From CAZEHS01 sp964424355 (GTDB lineage Bacteria > Bacillota > Clostridia > Peptostreptococcales > Acidaminobacteraceae), in contig CAYRIO010000010.1 of the NCBI GenBank assembly GCA_964424355.1, positions 1 to 64,000 on the forward strand: 64,000 nt of DNA, written 5' to 3'. The notes beneath the pieces were generated by a model. It ran no database searches and was not told the DNA's origin. It was given only the letters and a program-made list of their open reading frames with translations. Position 1 is the first letter of the stretch, and each line of letters opens with the position of its first letter. A program made the position numbers and the translations under genes. This document shows positions 8,220 to 16,131 of this stretch, one piece after another.

Positions 8220-8248
8220 ATTTTAGCACAGACATGGAGAGGATTCAA
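8220..8248 (-). promoter_or_regulatory. Promoter of the riboswitch/HD-GYP transcript
   Basis: On the minus strand TTGAAT (8243-8248), 17-bp spacer, TAAAAT (8220-8225). Transcription would start near 8213, about 30 nt before the aptamer. Confidence 0.75.
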
Positions 8249-8274
8249 TGAGTGGGACGGACTATCATTAGTTT

Positions 8275-8321
8275 GAAGAGCGTATTTACAAATGCCTTAA
8301 GCCTTTGCAAATACGCTCTTC
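8275..8321. repeat. Hairpin-forming inverted repeat between divergent/tandem minus-strand genes
   Basis: Perfect outer arms GAAGAGCGTATTT / AAATACGCTCTTC, extended inward with few mismatches to about 22 bp. It follows the 242-residue hypothetical gene (minus). Neither flank is T-rich enough for a classic terminator; it could still end transcription or protect the mRNA 3' end. Confidence 0.65.
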
Positions 8322-8380
8322 CTGATTCGAACGGCTATTCGGTTGAGTGGAGCTTCGTTGAATCTCGTTGATTACACGTG

Positions 8381-9109
8381 TCAGGAGGCTGGTGCGGCCG
8401 TAACTGGTGGTGCAAAGAAGTTCTTGAGAGCGTCTGCCTGGGATTTGCTGAGTTCATTTTCTGAAACCATTGTTGCCAGTACAGAATCAATCCGCTGCTC
8501 CTGTCCAGCTTCCAAAGCGTCCTTCCGTTTCTTCTTCTCGGCGTCGGTCATCGGCGGTTTAGCGGCTTGGATCTCTTTATTCAAAGCGTCATTTTGTTCA
8601 CTGGTTACCGCATGGATGTTTCTTGAAAAAGAAATGTATGCTTTTTCGGCGGCAACGGTATCGGTGAATGCGCCGGAAGAAACCAGCGGGCCGAATCGTT
8701 TATCTCTCTTTGCGACGGCTTTTTTATCCGTGGCAGCTTTAACCTTGTCGAATACCTCGGCAGAAATGAGGTTTTTATCCTTGAGAAGGCTGAGAGAAAG
8801 CGTCTGACTTTTGCTTGCAGCATCTTGTCCGTCAGCGCCAGCGGCTATTTCAGATTCATATTTTTTAGCTGCAGTCAGAACGATGTCTCTTGTTGCGCTA
8901 TCCAAATATTCTTGTTTTACCAGCGTGTTCAGCGCTTTTTCAAATTTCTCCAATTCTGATGGGCCTGCTGCTTCTTCCTGATCACTGCTTGTTTCTATCG
9001 TATTGACGGACCCGTTATGTTGGGAACCACTCTGAACTGCCAAAAATACGGCCACTGCAACCAATACGACGGCGATTGCAATCGCAGCCTTTTTGTTTTT
9101 AAAATCCAT
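8381..9109 (-). CDS. Membrane-anchored hypothetical protein, alanine/lysine-rich
   Basis: A 242-residue protein with one N-terminal transmembrane or signal-anchor helix (KKAAIAIAVVLVAVAVFLAV, about 6-25) and a charged, helix-rich extracytoplasmic remainder rich in Ala, Lys, Glu and Ser. Cysteines are absent. The lack of a cleavage-like motif favours a retained anchor. The ribosome-binding site AAGGAG lies 9 nt before the ATG. I recognise no domain. It stands alone with a hairpin at its 3' end and the riboswitch promoter downstream. Confidence 0.7.
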   Translation of the reverse strand: MDFKNKKAAIAIAVVLVAVAVFLAVQSGSQHNGSVNTIETSSDQEEAAGPSELEKFEKALNTLVKQEYLDSATRDIVLTAAKKYESEIAAGADGQDAASKSQTLSLSLLKDKNLISAEVFDKVKAATDKKAVAKRDKRFGPLVSSGAFTDTVAAEKAYISFSRNIHAVTSEQNDALNKEIQAAKPPMTDAEKKKRKDALEAGQEQRIDSVLATMVSENELSKSQADALKNFFAPPVTAAPAS

Positions 9110-9409
9110 TTTACATTCTCCTTTTGATCACTCAGTATGTGTGGTGGTGATAATAAAACAACTCATATGATACTACCATAATATGAACACATTATGAACG
9201 CTGAGAATTCGAAATAAGGGGTTCATTCAAAGCAGAATTGCAGTTTTCGGCGGCAAAAATGAATAGGCGTGCCGGTTGATAAAAAGCTGAAGGTTCAAAA
9301 CCCATGATGAATGCGCAGTAAGTCCAGAGGGGGCTGGGTTTATCTCGGCGCGAAAAGGGTATCTTTATACATAGAGAGCATGAAAGGAGGCGACAAACAG
9401 GAGATGATG
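9110..9409. other. Gene-poor intergenic region
   Basis: About 300 bp between the hypothetical membrane protein (minus) and a small plus-strand ORF. It is AT-rich near 9150-9200 and contains no convincing long ORF or structured RNA that I recognise; a divergent promoter for the flanking genes must lie here. Confidence 0.4.
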
Positions 9410-9487
9410 ATGAGTGGGATCATAATAATCGTGGTGATTGTCGTCGCAGTGGCTGCTTATTTTGGAAAAGAGAATGATTGGTGGTAA
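9410..9487 (+). CDS. Small single-pass membrane protein (25 residues)
   Basis: The ORF encodes M-S-G, a run of 15 aliphatic residues (IIIIVVIVVAVAAYF) and the polar, aromatic tail GKENDWW. Three consecutive ATGs (9404, 9407, 9410) are in frame; AGGAG at 9399-9403 gives 6-nt spacing to 9410, and AAAGGAGG at 9383-9390 supports 9404. An even earlier in-frame ATG is at 9380. One hydrophobic helix with a short charged end is typical of bacterial small membrane proteins that modulate larger partners. It is too short for standard gene callers. No homologue recognised. Confidence 0.55.
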   Translation: MSGIIIIVVIVVAVAAYFGKENDWW

Positions 9488-9584
9488 CAATGGGCCTCTG
9501 GAGGAATCCAGGGGCTGTTGACTGTCGTTTGAGATAAGATAGGGGCTGGCGTGTCTGCTGAGCGCGTCCGGGTGAAAAAGATGC

Positions 9585-9614
9585 TTGCAATTCAGAAAGA
9601 GCATACGGTATAAA
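9585..9614 (+). promoter_or_regulatory. Probable promoter of the endonuclease III-like gene
   Basis: TTGCAA (9585-9590), 18-bp spacer, TATAAA (9609-9614), about 64 bp upstream of the start codon. Confidence 0.5.
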
Positions 9615-9677
9615 AGAGAGTAGGCTTCACAAAGCGGTGACATTGCGGCGCTTTTAAATGAAGGAAGCATCGCTGGC

Positions 9678-10325
9678 ATGGGAGGCGTCATGGAAGGGCT
9701 GAAAATCGTATTTGAAACACTGCTCAAGGCGTATGGTCCTCAGCGCTGGTGGCCGGCCCAAACACCCTTTGAGATGATGGTCGGTGCCATATTGACCCAG
9801 AACACCGCTTGGACCAATGTGGAAAAAGCGCTGGCTAATTTTGGGGACCATTTGACGCCGGCATTTATCAGGGACACGCCTCCGGAGGAACTGGCTGCCT
9901 GTATCCGTTCCAGCGGCTATCATAACCAGAAGGCACTCAAGCTGAAGGCGCTGACTCTGTGGTACGGACGCCATGACGATGATATCGACCGGGTACGGGC
10001 CTTGGACGGTGAACTGCTTCGCCATGAACTGCTGGCAATCAAGGGCGTTGGCGGGGAAACGGCGGATTCGATCCTGACCTATGCCCTGGATAAGCCTTTT
10101 TTTGTGGTGGATGCCTATACCCGGCGTCTCCTTCACCGATATGGCTATAATCTGCCCAAGACCTACGAGGGACTCAGAAAGGCCATTGAAGGGCAGCTGC
10201 CTCGAGAACTGGCCCTATACAATGAGTTTCATGCCTTGATTGTGAGACAGGCAAAGGAATTTTGCCGCGCTAAACCGCTGTGTGAGGGGTGTCCCCTGGG
10301 GGACGGTTGTCAGAAGCGGATTTGA
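9678..10325 (+). CDS. Endonuclease III-superfamily DNA glycosylase lacking the lyase lysine
   Basis: A 215-residue HhH-GPD protein. The helix-hairpin-helix reads IKGVGGETADSIL and is followed by FFVVDAYTRRLL, whose Asp matches the catalytic Asp138 of Nth. The Nth catalytic Lys120 position (LPGVGRKTA) is Glu here (GVGGETA), so AP-lyase activity is unlikely and a monofunctional glycosylase such as the MagIII 3-methyladenine type is more likely. The C-terminus has a four-cysteine [4Fe-4S] loop (C-X5-C-X2-C-X5-C). Start is uncertain between ATG 9678 and ATG 9690; GGGAGG lies just before the latter. It is followed closely by the next gene, possibly in one operon. Confidence 0.82.
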   Translation: MGGVMEGLKIVFETLLKAYGPQRWWPAQTPFEMMVGAILTQNTAWTNVEKALANFGDHLTPAFIRDTPPEELAACIRSSGYHNQKALKLKALTLWYGRHDDDIDRVRALDGELLRHELLAIKGVGGETADSILTYALDKPFFVVDAYTRRLLHRYGYNLPKTYEGLRKAIEGQLPRELALYNEFHALIVRQAKEFCRAKPLCEGCPLGDGCQKRI

Positions 10326-10381
10326 GGATACCGGTGATCGGTCGGATAAAACAGGACGGCGACTTTGGAGGAATAAGCGGA

Positions 10382-11080
10382 ATGAAATTTAAACACAAAG
10401 ACAATGAGGCGGTGGGGCAATTTCGGGAACAAACCCAGCTGCTGCAGCAGGCCATCAAATCCTATGATGGGGGCTCGGAGGCGGCGGCTCAAACCATCGG
10501 GGTTCTTCTGTGGGTGCTTCTGCACGATTCGGGGATCATGCCCTCCCTGCTGAGCCAGTTGGATATGAAGAGCGGAAAGCATTATCTTTCAACGGTGATG
10601 CCATACGTGCCGGCCATAACGCAGGCTTATCATGGCCTTTTTAATCGGGATGACTCCGGCAGTACTGTTCCTGTATGCAAGACAGAGGGGGATGCCGATA
10701 ACAAATGGCTTACTTTCAATGATTGGTGGCATGAGTTGGTGATAGGCGGGACGGAAGGCGTCTTTTCCAGAGAGGATATCGTCCGATTTTCAGCCGAAAC
10801 AGCGGGGAGGGAGATCTCTCCAGAGTCGGTCCGCGCATCCCTGCGCCAGATCGCCCACGAGCTGTTGGTCTCCCTGAATATCAACAGTGGCAAAAGGGCT
10901 GGCACCCGGCAGAAGCAAGGGAGCCAGGCGGCCTGCTATCTGGGGGATACGCTGTACTTTGCCTGTGTGGATCCGCAAGGCCCTGAGGATGATCAGATTC
11001 GAAGGGAGCCCCGAACCCTCTATACTGAAGAGGTGATGCTGGAAGGCGGGCGACGATTCACCATGCACATTGTCATGTGA
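10382..11080 (+). CDS. Hypothetical cytoplasmic protein
   Basis: A 232-residue soluble protein without a recognised family. The N-terminal half is helical (QLLQQAIKSYDGG, AAAQTIGVLLWVLLHDSG) and the C-terminal half contains EDIVRFSAETAGREISPESVRASLRQIAHELL, which has the look of a winged-helix-type segment, then a short strand-rich end. An in-frame start is possible at 10289 inside the upstream gene, but GGAGGA at 10367-10372 favours ATG 10382. It lies 56 bp after the glycosylase and is followed by the rubredoxin-like gene, so all three may be co-transcribed. Confidence 0.6.
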   Translation: MKFKHKDNEAVGQFREQTQLLQQAIKSYDGGSEAAAQTIGVLLWVLLHDSGIMPSLLSQLDMKSGKHYLSTVMPYVPAITQAYHGLFNRDDSGSTVPVCKTEGDADNKWLTFNDWWHELVIGGTEGVFSREDIVRFSAETAGREISPESVRASLRQIAHELLVSLNINSGKRAGTRQKQGSQAACYLGDTLYFACVDPQGPEDDQIRREPRTLYTEEVMLEGGRRFTMHIVM

Positions 11081-11120
11081 TGCACTGATTTTCATGCTGC
11101 TTACCAGAGGAGGAAGCCCC

Positions 11121-11273
11121 ATGCAATGGATCTGTATCCGATGTGGTTATATACACGAAGGGGATGAACCGCCACGGTTTTGCCCCATCTGTCAGGCGCC
11201 AGCCGATGATTTTGTGGCGGATACCCCGGAAAACCGGGAGAAGCTGGCCCATGTCTTAGTGGACAAGTATTAA
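11121..11273 (+). CDS. Rubredoxin-like iron/zinc protein
   Basis: A 50-residue protein with CIRCGYIHEGDEPP then CPICQAP, that is, two CxxC knuckles with the rubredoxin Gly-Tyr context (CxxCGY). Rubredoxins use these four cysteines to bind one Fe for electron transfer. The central acidic loop is shorter than in classic rubredoxins (about 52-54 residues) and resembles the rubredoxin-like domain of rubrerythrins and small zinc ribbons. GAGGAGG sits 7 nt before the ATG, overriding the longer frame from 11070. It ends before a strong terminator. Confidence 0.8.
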   Translation: MQWICIRCGYIHEGDEPPRFCPICQAPADDFVADTPENREKLAHVLVDKY

Positions 11274-11294
11274 TAAGCGATCCCATTGGATTCG

Positions 11295-11345
11295 CACGCT
11301 AAAAATGACCCCTGCAAGCTTGCCGCAGCGGTCATTTTTGGCGTG
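11295..11345. terminator. Strong terminator, probably bidirectional
   Basis: Arms ACGCTAAAAATGACC / GGTCATTTTTGGCGT with an inner GC/GC pairing. It serves the rubredoxin operon (plus) and lies just beyond the stop of the small minus-strand gene. Confidence 0.8.
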
Positions 11346-11360
11346 TCTCATGGGGTTCCT

Positions 11361-11612
11361 CTAGTTTTGCAATCCATCACTGGAGGAAAAGGGTTCATCC
11401 GGTGTAAAGAAGTCGTGCTCAGTATAAGCGGTGATCATGCTTTTAATCCGGACCCGTTTGTCATTTTCCACGGGCCCCCGGCTGGGGTCTTCGCAGTAAG
11501 GGCACAGGGCATCTGAAATATAGGCATCGCTGGTCTGGATGCAAAGATTCACGTGATGATCGGTCACTTCAAAGGTATGCCTGCACATGAACGTCATTTG
11601 CAAGGTTCTCAT
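11361..11612 (-). CDS. Small hypothetical protein with a CxxC pair
   Basis: An 83-residue protein starting MRTLQMTFMCRHTFEVTDHHV and containing ALCPYCEDPS. With Cys10 and His12 the CPYC pair could form a small zinc site. It is not recognised. A consensus AAGGAGG lies 7 nt upstream of the ATG, making it a real gene rather than a shadow frame. It is isolated, converging on the rubredoxin-like gene. Confidence 0.6.
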   Translation of the reverse strand: MRTLQMTFMCRHTFEVTDHHVNLCIQTSDAYISDALCPYCEDPSRGPVENDKRVRIKSMITAYTEHDFFTPDEPFSSSDGLQN

Positions 11613-11814
11613 CAGGGGACCTCCTTGTTCAAGGGATGGGATTCTGTCTCAATTATAAGGGGTTTAGGCCTGAACGTACTGATATCACACCATTTCACAT
11701 ATTGTTTTCGGCACGTCCTGACCGGTTTGAAAGGAGCGTGGGAAGGGTTTATCCTGACAAAAGAAAGGATAAATAGGGTATGATGGAACCAAAGAAATCA
11801 GGCAGGAGGATATC

Positions 11815-12273
11815 ATGGGAATTGAAAGCGTAAAGGCGCAGTTCAGATCGGAAAACTGGGACCTGTCAATCATCGAGTTTGAAGTGAGCACAGCCACCGT
11901 GGGGCTTGCGGCGGAAGCCCTGGGGGTGGATCCGGGGATGATCGCCAAGACCATGGCCCTTCGTCTGCCGGACCGGGATATCATTCTGGTCGCCAAGGGG
12001 GATACCCGGCTGGATAACAAGAAGTGCAAGGCGGCCTTTGGAACGAAGGCCCGGATGATTAGCCTGGATGAGGTGGAGAGTGTTACGGGGCATCCGGTGG
12101 GCGGCGTTTGCCCCTTCGGGTTGATTCGGCCCCTGGCCATTTACCTGGATGAGTCCCTGAGGGTGTATGACGTGGTGTACCCGGCCGGCGGCACCCCCAG
12201 CTCGGCGGTGCGGATCACACCGGCGCAATTGGAACAGGTCACCGGCGGGCAGTGGGTCAGCGTCTGCGAATAG
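11815..12273 (+). CDS. YbaK/EbsC-family aminoacyl-tRNA deacylase
   Basis: A 152-residue stand-alone YbaK-type editing domain. Key segments are GMIAKTMALRLPDRDIILVAKGDTRLDNKKCKAAFG, carrying the conserved lysine, GHPVGGVCPFG, and the C-terminal TPSSAVRITPAQLEQVTG. These proteins hydrolyse mischarged Cys- or Ala-tRNA(Pro), in trans to prolyl-tRNA synthetase. GCAGGAGG precedes the ATG by 7 nt. It is monocistronic and ends before a strong hairpin. Confidence 0.9.
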   Translation: MGIESVKAQFRSENWDLSIIEFEVSTATVGLAAEALGVDPGMIAKTMALRLPDRDIILVAKGDTRLDNKKCKAAFGTKARMISLDEVESVTGHPVGGVCPFGLIRPLAIYLDESLRVYDVVYPAGGTPSSAVRITPAQLEQVTGGQWVSVCE

Positions 12274-12351
12274 GTAGGGAACTCAACGAAAACCGGATTT
12301 TGAAATGAGATTTTCGTGCTTAAAAAGTAGAAAAAATGGATCAACACAAAC

Positions 12352-12391
12352 AAAAATCCCTTTGCCGGATACCGGCAAGGGGATTTTTTAG
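12352..12391. terminator. Bidirectional terminator between ybaK-like gene and the iol operon
   Basis: AAAAATCCCTTTGCCGG / CCGGCAAGGGGATTTTTT stem with a 3-nt loop and T/A tracts on both sides; also ends the minus-strand inositol operon. Confidence 0.88.
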
Positions 12392-12441
12392 GGGGAAAGA
12401 AGGGGAATGTATGGATAAGGGGGGGGTACCCTTTTCCGCGT

Positions 12442-13341
12442 TTAGAGACCTGCGTTCTCCCGGATGTATTTCCGGGCTTTCATGGCATACTCCAGGGGGT
12501 TGGCGATGGCGGGATCCTGCTCAGCCTCGACCACGAACCAGCCGGTGTAATCCACGGCCTTCAGGGTTTTGAAGAAGGGAACGAAATCGATCATGCCATC
12601 GCCGGGAACGGTGAAGGCACCTGCCTTGACAGCTTCCAGGAAGCTGAGCTTCTCATCGTGGACCCGCTTCAGGACATCCTTGCGGACATCTTTCAGGTGG
12701 ACGTGGGCCACGCGGTTGGCGTATTTTGTCAGGACCGCTTCAGCAGCAGCTTGGTTGCCCTCTGAGAATACCAGGTGGCCTGAATCGAAGAGCAGGAACA
12801 CATCATCATTGGTCTTAGCCATGAAGGTATCAATCTCCGCCGGGGTCTGGACCCCAGTGCCCATATGGTGGTGGTAGGAAACCTGCATGCCCTTTTCAGC
12901 CGCCATTTTAGCCAGCTTGTTCATGCCGTTTGCAAGGCGGTTCCATTCTTCTTCGGTGAAGCTGGGTTTGGCATCGAAAACCGGCTTGGCTTGCCCTTGG
13001 ATGCTGTGTCCCTGCTCGGCACAGCCGATCATCTTGGCGCCCATGGCATGGAGGAAATCCCGGTGTGCGATGAAAGCATCGATGGTCACTTGCTCGTCTT
13101 CAGTGGTGAAGAAGGTGCTGAGCCAAGCGTTGCAGATTTGGATGCCGCGCAGGTCCAGGGCTTTTTTCAGGACCGTGGTGTCTTTAGGGTACTTGTTGCC
13201 CACCTCACTGCCGGTGAAGCCAGCCAGCGCCATTTCACTGACACACTGCTCAAAGGTGTTTTCTCCGCCCAGCTCGGGCAGGTCGTCATTGGTCCAGGCG
13301 ATGGGGGCGATACCGAGTTTCACTTTGTTGGAATCGAACAT
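12442..13341 (-). CDS. iolE: Inosose dehydratase
   Basis: A 299-residue xylose-isomerase-like TIM barrel. It dehydrates 2-keto-myo-inositol (scyllo-inosose) to 3D-(3,5/4)-trihydroxycyclohexane-1,2-dione, the second step of inositol catabolism. Recognisable family segments are LGIAPIAWTNDDLPELGG at the N-terminus, YHHHMGTGVQT, LLFDSGHL, VAHVHLKDVR and the metal-proximal PGDGMIDF; the Glu, Asp, His and Glu ligands of the barrel are in place. Length matches characterised IolE. It is the last gene of the minus-strand inositol operon, 42 bp after iolD, and ends before a shared terminator. Confidence 0.94.
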   Translation of the reverse strand: MFDSNKVKLGIAPIAWTNDDLPELGGENTFEQCVSEMALAGFTGSEVGNKYPKDTTVLKKALDLRGIQICNAWLSTFFTTEDEQVTIDAFIAHRDFLHAMGAKMIGCAEQGHSIQGQAKPVFDAKPSFTEEEWNRLANGMNKLAKMAAEKGMQVSYHHHMGTGVQTPAEIDTFMAKTNDDVFLLFDSGHLVFSEGNQAAAEAVLTKYANRVAHVHLKDVRKDVLKRVHDEKLSFLEAVKAGAFTVPGDGMIDFVPFFKTLKAVDYTGWFVVEAEQDPAIANPLEYAMKARKYIRENAGL

Positions 13342-13383
13342 GTGGAAATCCTCCAGGGATAGTATGATGTTTTTTGCTGAGAA

Positions 13384-15315
13384 TCAATATTGCCGGACTT
13401 TCTTCAGCCCGTCTTTCATTTCTGCGGTGGCTTTCAGGATGCTTTCCTTCGAAGACACTTCGGCATTGCCTGTGCGCCAGTAGGAATCGTAACCGTCCGT
13501 CATGGTCTTAGGCAGCACCTTGATATCCAACAGGGTGGAGACGGTCTGTTTCTGGGCGTCTTCCAATGCGAAAAGCAGCTCTTCTTCGGTTTTTACGGAA
13601 TAGGTCTTGCAGCCGTACCCTTCGCCGATCTTGGCGAAATTGACGGGAACCAGGCCGCCGTCCAATTTTCCGGATGCTGTCCGGAACCGCATCTCGGTGC
13701 CGAAGCTGCCCATGCCGTTGCCCATCTGAAGGTTGTTGATGCACCCGAAGGCGATGTTGTCAAAGAGGAGGACGTTGATCTTGATGCCCTCCTGAATGGC
13801 CATGGCCAGTTCGGAGTGCAGCATCATAAAGGAGCCGTCGCCCACCATGGCGTACACTTCCTGATCCGGGCAGGCCATCTTGGCGCCCACGGCGGCATTC
13901 ACTTCATACCCCATGCAGGAGTAGCCATACTCCATGTGGTAGGTGTTGGCAACCTTGGGCCGCCATACCCGCTGCAGATCCCCTGGCAGGCTGCCGGAGG
14001 AGCCGACCACGATGCCGTCGGCGGGAAGATGGGCGTCCATCAGCCCCAACACCCGGGTTTGGGTCAGGCAGGAGCCGGTGTCCTTGATGAATTCCTCAAG
14101 CACGTGGTCCAGATGGCCCGATACCTCCGGTACGAAATCCTTCCCGGTGTAGGAAGCGGTAAAGAGGCGGTCCAGCTCCTTCAACCAATCGGATTTGGCG
14201 GTGGTGTACTCGGTTGTGTATCCCGACTGATAGCCAGTGGCCTTCAGGGCCGCGGTGAGGGATTCAAGCCCGGCCTTGGCATCGGCCACCATGGGGATGG
14301 CGTCCATCTTCCAGGCGTCGAATTCAGCGGCGTTGATGGTCAGGATCTTCACATTCGGGTTCTGGAACAGCCATTTGGAGGCTGTGGTGAAGTCGGTGAA
14401 GCGGGTACCCACGCCGATGATCAGATCGGCTTCCAGGGCGATGCGGTTAGCGGCGGAGTTGCCGGTGGTACCGATGCCGCCCATGTTCATGGGGTGATCC
14501 CAGGGCAGGGCGCTTTTGCCGGCCTGGGTTTCTGCGAAGGGAATAGTGAAGGCCTCAACAAATTGCTTCAGGGCATCGGCCGCCTCAGAATACCGCACGC
14601 CGCCGCCGCAGACAACCAGGGGCTTCTTGCTGGACAATACGGCGTTCAGGGCATCCTGCAGCATGGCGTCCGTTGCGGGACGGCGTTCAATCCGGCGCAC
14701 CCGTTTTTCGAAGAAGTAGGCGGGGAAATCATAGGCTTCCCCCTGGACATCCTGAGGCAGGGCGATGGTGACAGCCCCGGTATCCGCAGGATCCGTCAGA
14801 ACCCGGACCGCATTGACCATGGCAGACATCAGTTGCTCAGGGCGATGAATCCGGTCCCAGTATTTGCTGACCGCCTTAAAGGCGTCGTTGGTGGTGATGG
14901 AAAGGTCGTGGAAATGTTCAATCTGCTGGAGCACGGGGTCCGGCTGCCGGGTAGCGTAGGTATCACCGGGGAGAAAAAGCACGGGGATCCTGTTGGCCGT
15001 GGCCGTGGCGGCGGCAGTCACCATATTGGCGGCACCGGGGCCCACGGAGGAGGTACAGACATAAACCTGATGGCGGTGCTTCTGCTTGGCAAAGCCCATA
15101 GCCACATGGGCCATCCCCTGTTCATTGCGCCCCTGGTGAACAATCAGATCCCCAGGATCTTCTTCTAAAGCCTGACCCAGGCCCAAAACGTTACCGTGGC
15201 CGAAAATGGTCAGAACGCCTTTGAACAGCTTGCTCTGCACGCCGTCCAGTTCCACATACTGATTGTTCAGGAATTTCACCAGCGCCTGAGCGGTGGTTAG
15301 ACGGATGGTACTCAT
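13384..15315 (-). CDS. iolD: 3D-(3,5/4)-trihydroxycyclohexane-1,2-dione acylhydrolase
   Basis: A 643-residue thiamine-diphosphate enzyme that hydrolytically opens the ring to 5-deoxy-D-glucuronate. The N-terminal Pyr domain has GHGNVLGLGQALEE and GRNEQGMAHVAMGFAK, including the ThDP-activating glutamate region; the C-terminal PP domain has the ThDP-Mg motif MVGDGSFMMLHSE through FGCINN. The long, specific N-terminus and size (about 640) match IolD rather than acetolactate synthase. It lies 10 bp downstream of iolB, with AGGAGGT just upstream of the ATG. Confidence 0.95.
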   Translation of the reverse strand: MSTIRLTTAQALVKFLNNQYVELDGVQSKLFKGVLTIFGHGNVLGLGQALEEDPGDLIVHQGRNEQGMAHVAMGFAKQKHRHQVYVCTSSVGPGAANMVTAAATATANRIPVLFLPGDTYATRQPDPVLQQIEHFHDLSITTNDAFKAVSKYWDRIHRPEQLMSAMVNAVRVLTDPADTGAVTIALPQDVQGEAYDFPAYFFEKRVRRIERRPATDAMLQDALNAVLSSKKPLVVCGGGVRYSEAADALKQFVEAFTIPFAETQAGKSALPWDHPMNMGGIGTTGNSAANRIALEADLIIGVGTRFTDFTTASKWLFQNPNVKILTINAAEFDAWKMDAIPMVADAKAGLESLTAALKATGYQSGYTTEYTTAKSDWLKELDRLFTASYTGKDFVPEVSGHLDHVLEEFIKDTGSCLTQTRVLGLMDAHLPADGIVVGSSGSLPGDLQRVWRPKVANTYHMEYGYSCMGYEVNAAVGAKMACPDQEVYAMVGDGSFMMLHSELAMAIQEGIKINVLLFDNIAFGCINNLQMGNGMGSFGTEMRFRTASGKLDGGLVPVNFAKIGEGYGCKTYSVKTEEELLFALEDAQKQTVSTLLDIKVLPKTMTDGYDSYWRTGNAEVSSKESILKATAEMKDGLKKVRQY

Positions 15316-15325
15316 AGTAGACCTC

Positions 15326-16117
15326 CTATTTATCCGGCCAAATCTTGGCTTTTGAATCCATGACCCACTTGTGCTCTTCGAGGAACACCGGGGTGATGTA
15401 AGGGTCGTTATCCAGATGCCGGATCACCCACAGATAGTAGATTGCATATCCCGGGGCTGTGGTCTGGGGATGCGTCAGGCCTTCATGGACCAGGACGGTG
15501 TCATTGTTCTTCAGCTTGATGGCTTCGTCGCCCAGCTCAGAAAAGCCATATCCCTGCTCGGGGAAGAATTTGTAGAAGTAGATTTCAGGCTGTGGGTGGT
15601 GATGAGGCGGATAGCTGGACCACTTGCCCGGATAACCGATGACTTCGCCGAGAACCAGCTTGGCGTCCGGTGCGTTGGATTTGTCGAAAATCGTGCGGAC
15701 ATTTCGGGTGGAGGCTTCCTTCATGGTGCCGGCACCCCGCATTTCGCTGCGGACGGCATTGGCATCATAGAAAACCGGTTCGAAGATCACGGGATTCTCA
15801 GTGGCCTGCAACGCAATTTCCGTGTTGTCTGACAGACCGGTGATCTTTACCGCAACACCGGCAGGCACATGGAGGCACCAGGGGTTCTCATCAAAACAGT
15901 TGCTGCGGACCGCTTCCTTTTTCTCGCCGTTCCATTCAATCAATACCTTTCCCTGGATCAGCAGGTAAGCCCGTTCCAGTTGATCGGCATTCTCAATGAC
16001 CATATCGGTCTTCAAGGCATAGATGCCGAAATCCATCAGCATTTCAGGATGCAGGGACACGCGATCGGTGATGGGGGTATACCCCGGTTGAAACGTTTGA
16101 CTTTGTCGTATTCTCAC
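15326..16117 (-). CDS. iolB: 5-deoxy-glucuronate isomerase
   Basis: A 263-residue bicupin that isomerises 5-deoxy-glucuronate to 2-deoxy-5-keto-D-gluconate. The C-terminal cupin carries the metal-ligand run SSYPPHHHPQPEIYFYKF and later VLVHEGLTHPQTTAPGYAIYYLWVIRH, both typical of IolB. Length matches the family. It lies between the ABC permease (14 bp) and iolD (10 bp) in one transcript. Confidence 0.95.
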   Translation of the reverse strand: MRIRQSQTFQPGYTPITDRVSLHPEMLMDFGIYALKTDMVIENADQLERAYLLIQGKVLIEWNGEKKEAVRSNCFDENPWCLHVPAGVAVKITGLSDNTEIALQATENPVIFEPVFYDANAVRSEMRGAGTMKEASTRNVRTIFDKSNAPDAKLVLGEVIGYPGKWSSYPPHHHPQPEIYFYKFFPEQGYGFSELGDEAIKLKNNDTVLVHEGLTHPQTTAPGYAIYYLWVIRHLDNDPYITPVFLEEHKWVMDSKAKIWPDK

Positions 16118-16131
16118 AAGACACCTCCGGG

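Noticed and set aside
7873..8235. 120-codon minus-strand ORF before the HD-GYP gene
   Set aside because: It runs through the c-di-GMP aptamer and its terminator; the sequence is explained by RNA structure and its N-terminal start lies upstream of the mapped promoter's likely start point.
8275..8321. Long inverted repeat read as a normal terminator
   Set aside because: Neither strand has a proper T-tract; kept as a hairpin repeat only.
9240..9360. Possible structured RNA upstream of the small membrane ORF
   Set aside because: GC-rich islands with short complementarities, but no known riboswitch landmarks could be found.
9491..9520. GCCTCTGGA/TCCAGGGGC hairpin after the small membrane ORF
   Set aside because: Could end that transcript but has no T-run and one G-T pair; too weak to list as a terminator.
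13390..15168. 592-codon plus-strand ORF
   Set aside because: Exactly antisense to iolD, glycine/histidine-rich in the way of GC-biased shadow frames, with no ribosome-binding site or recognisable domain.
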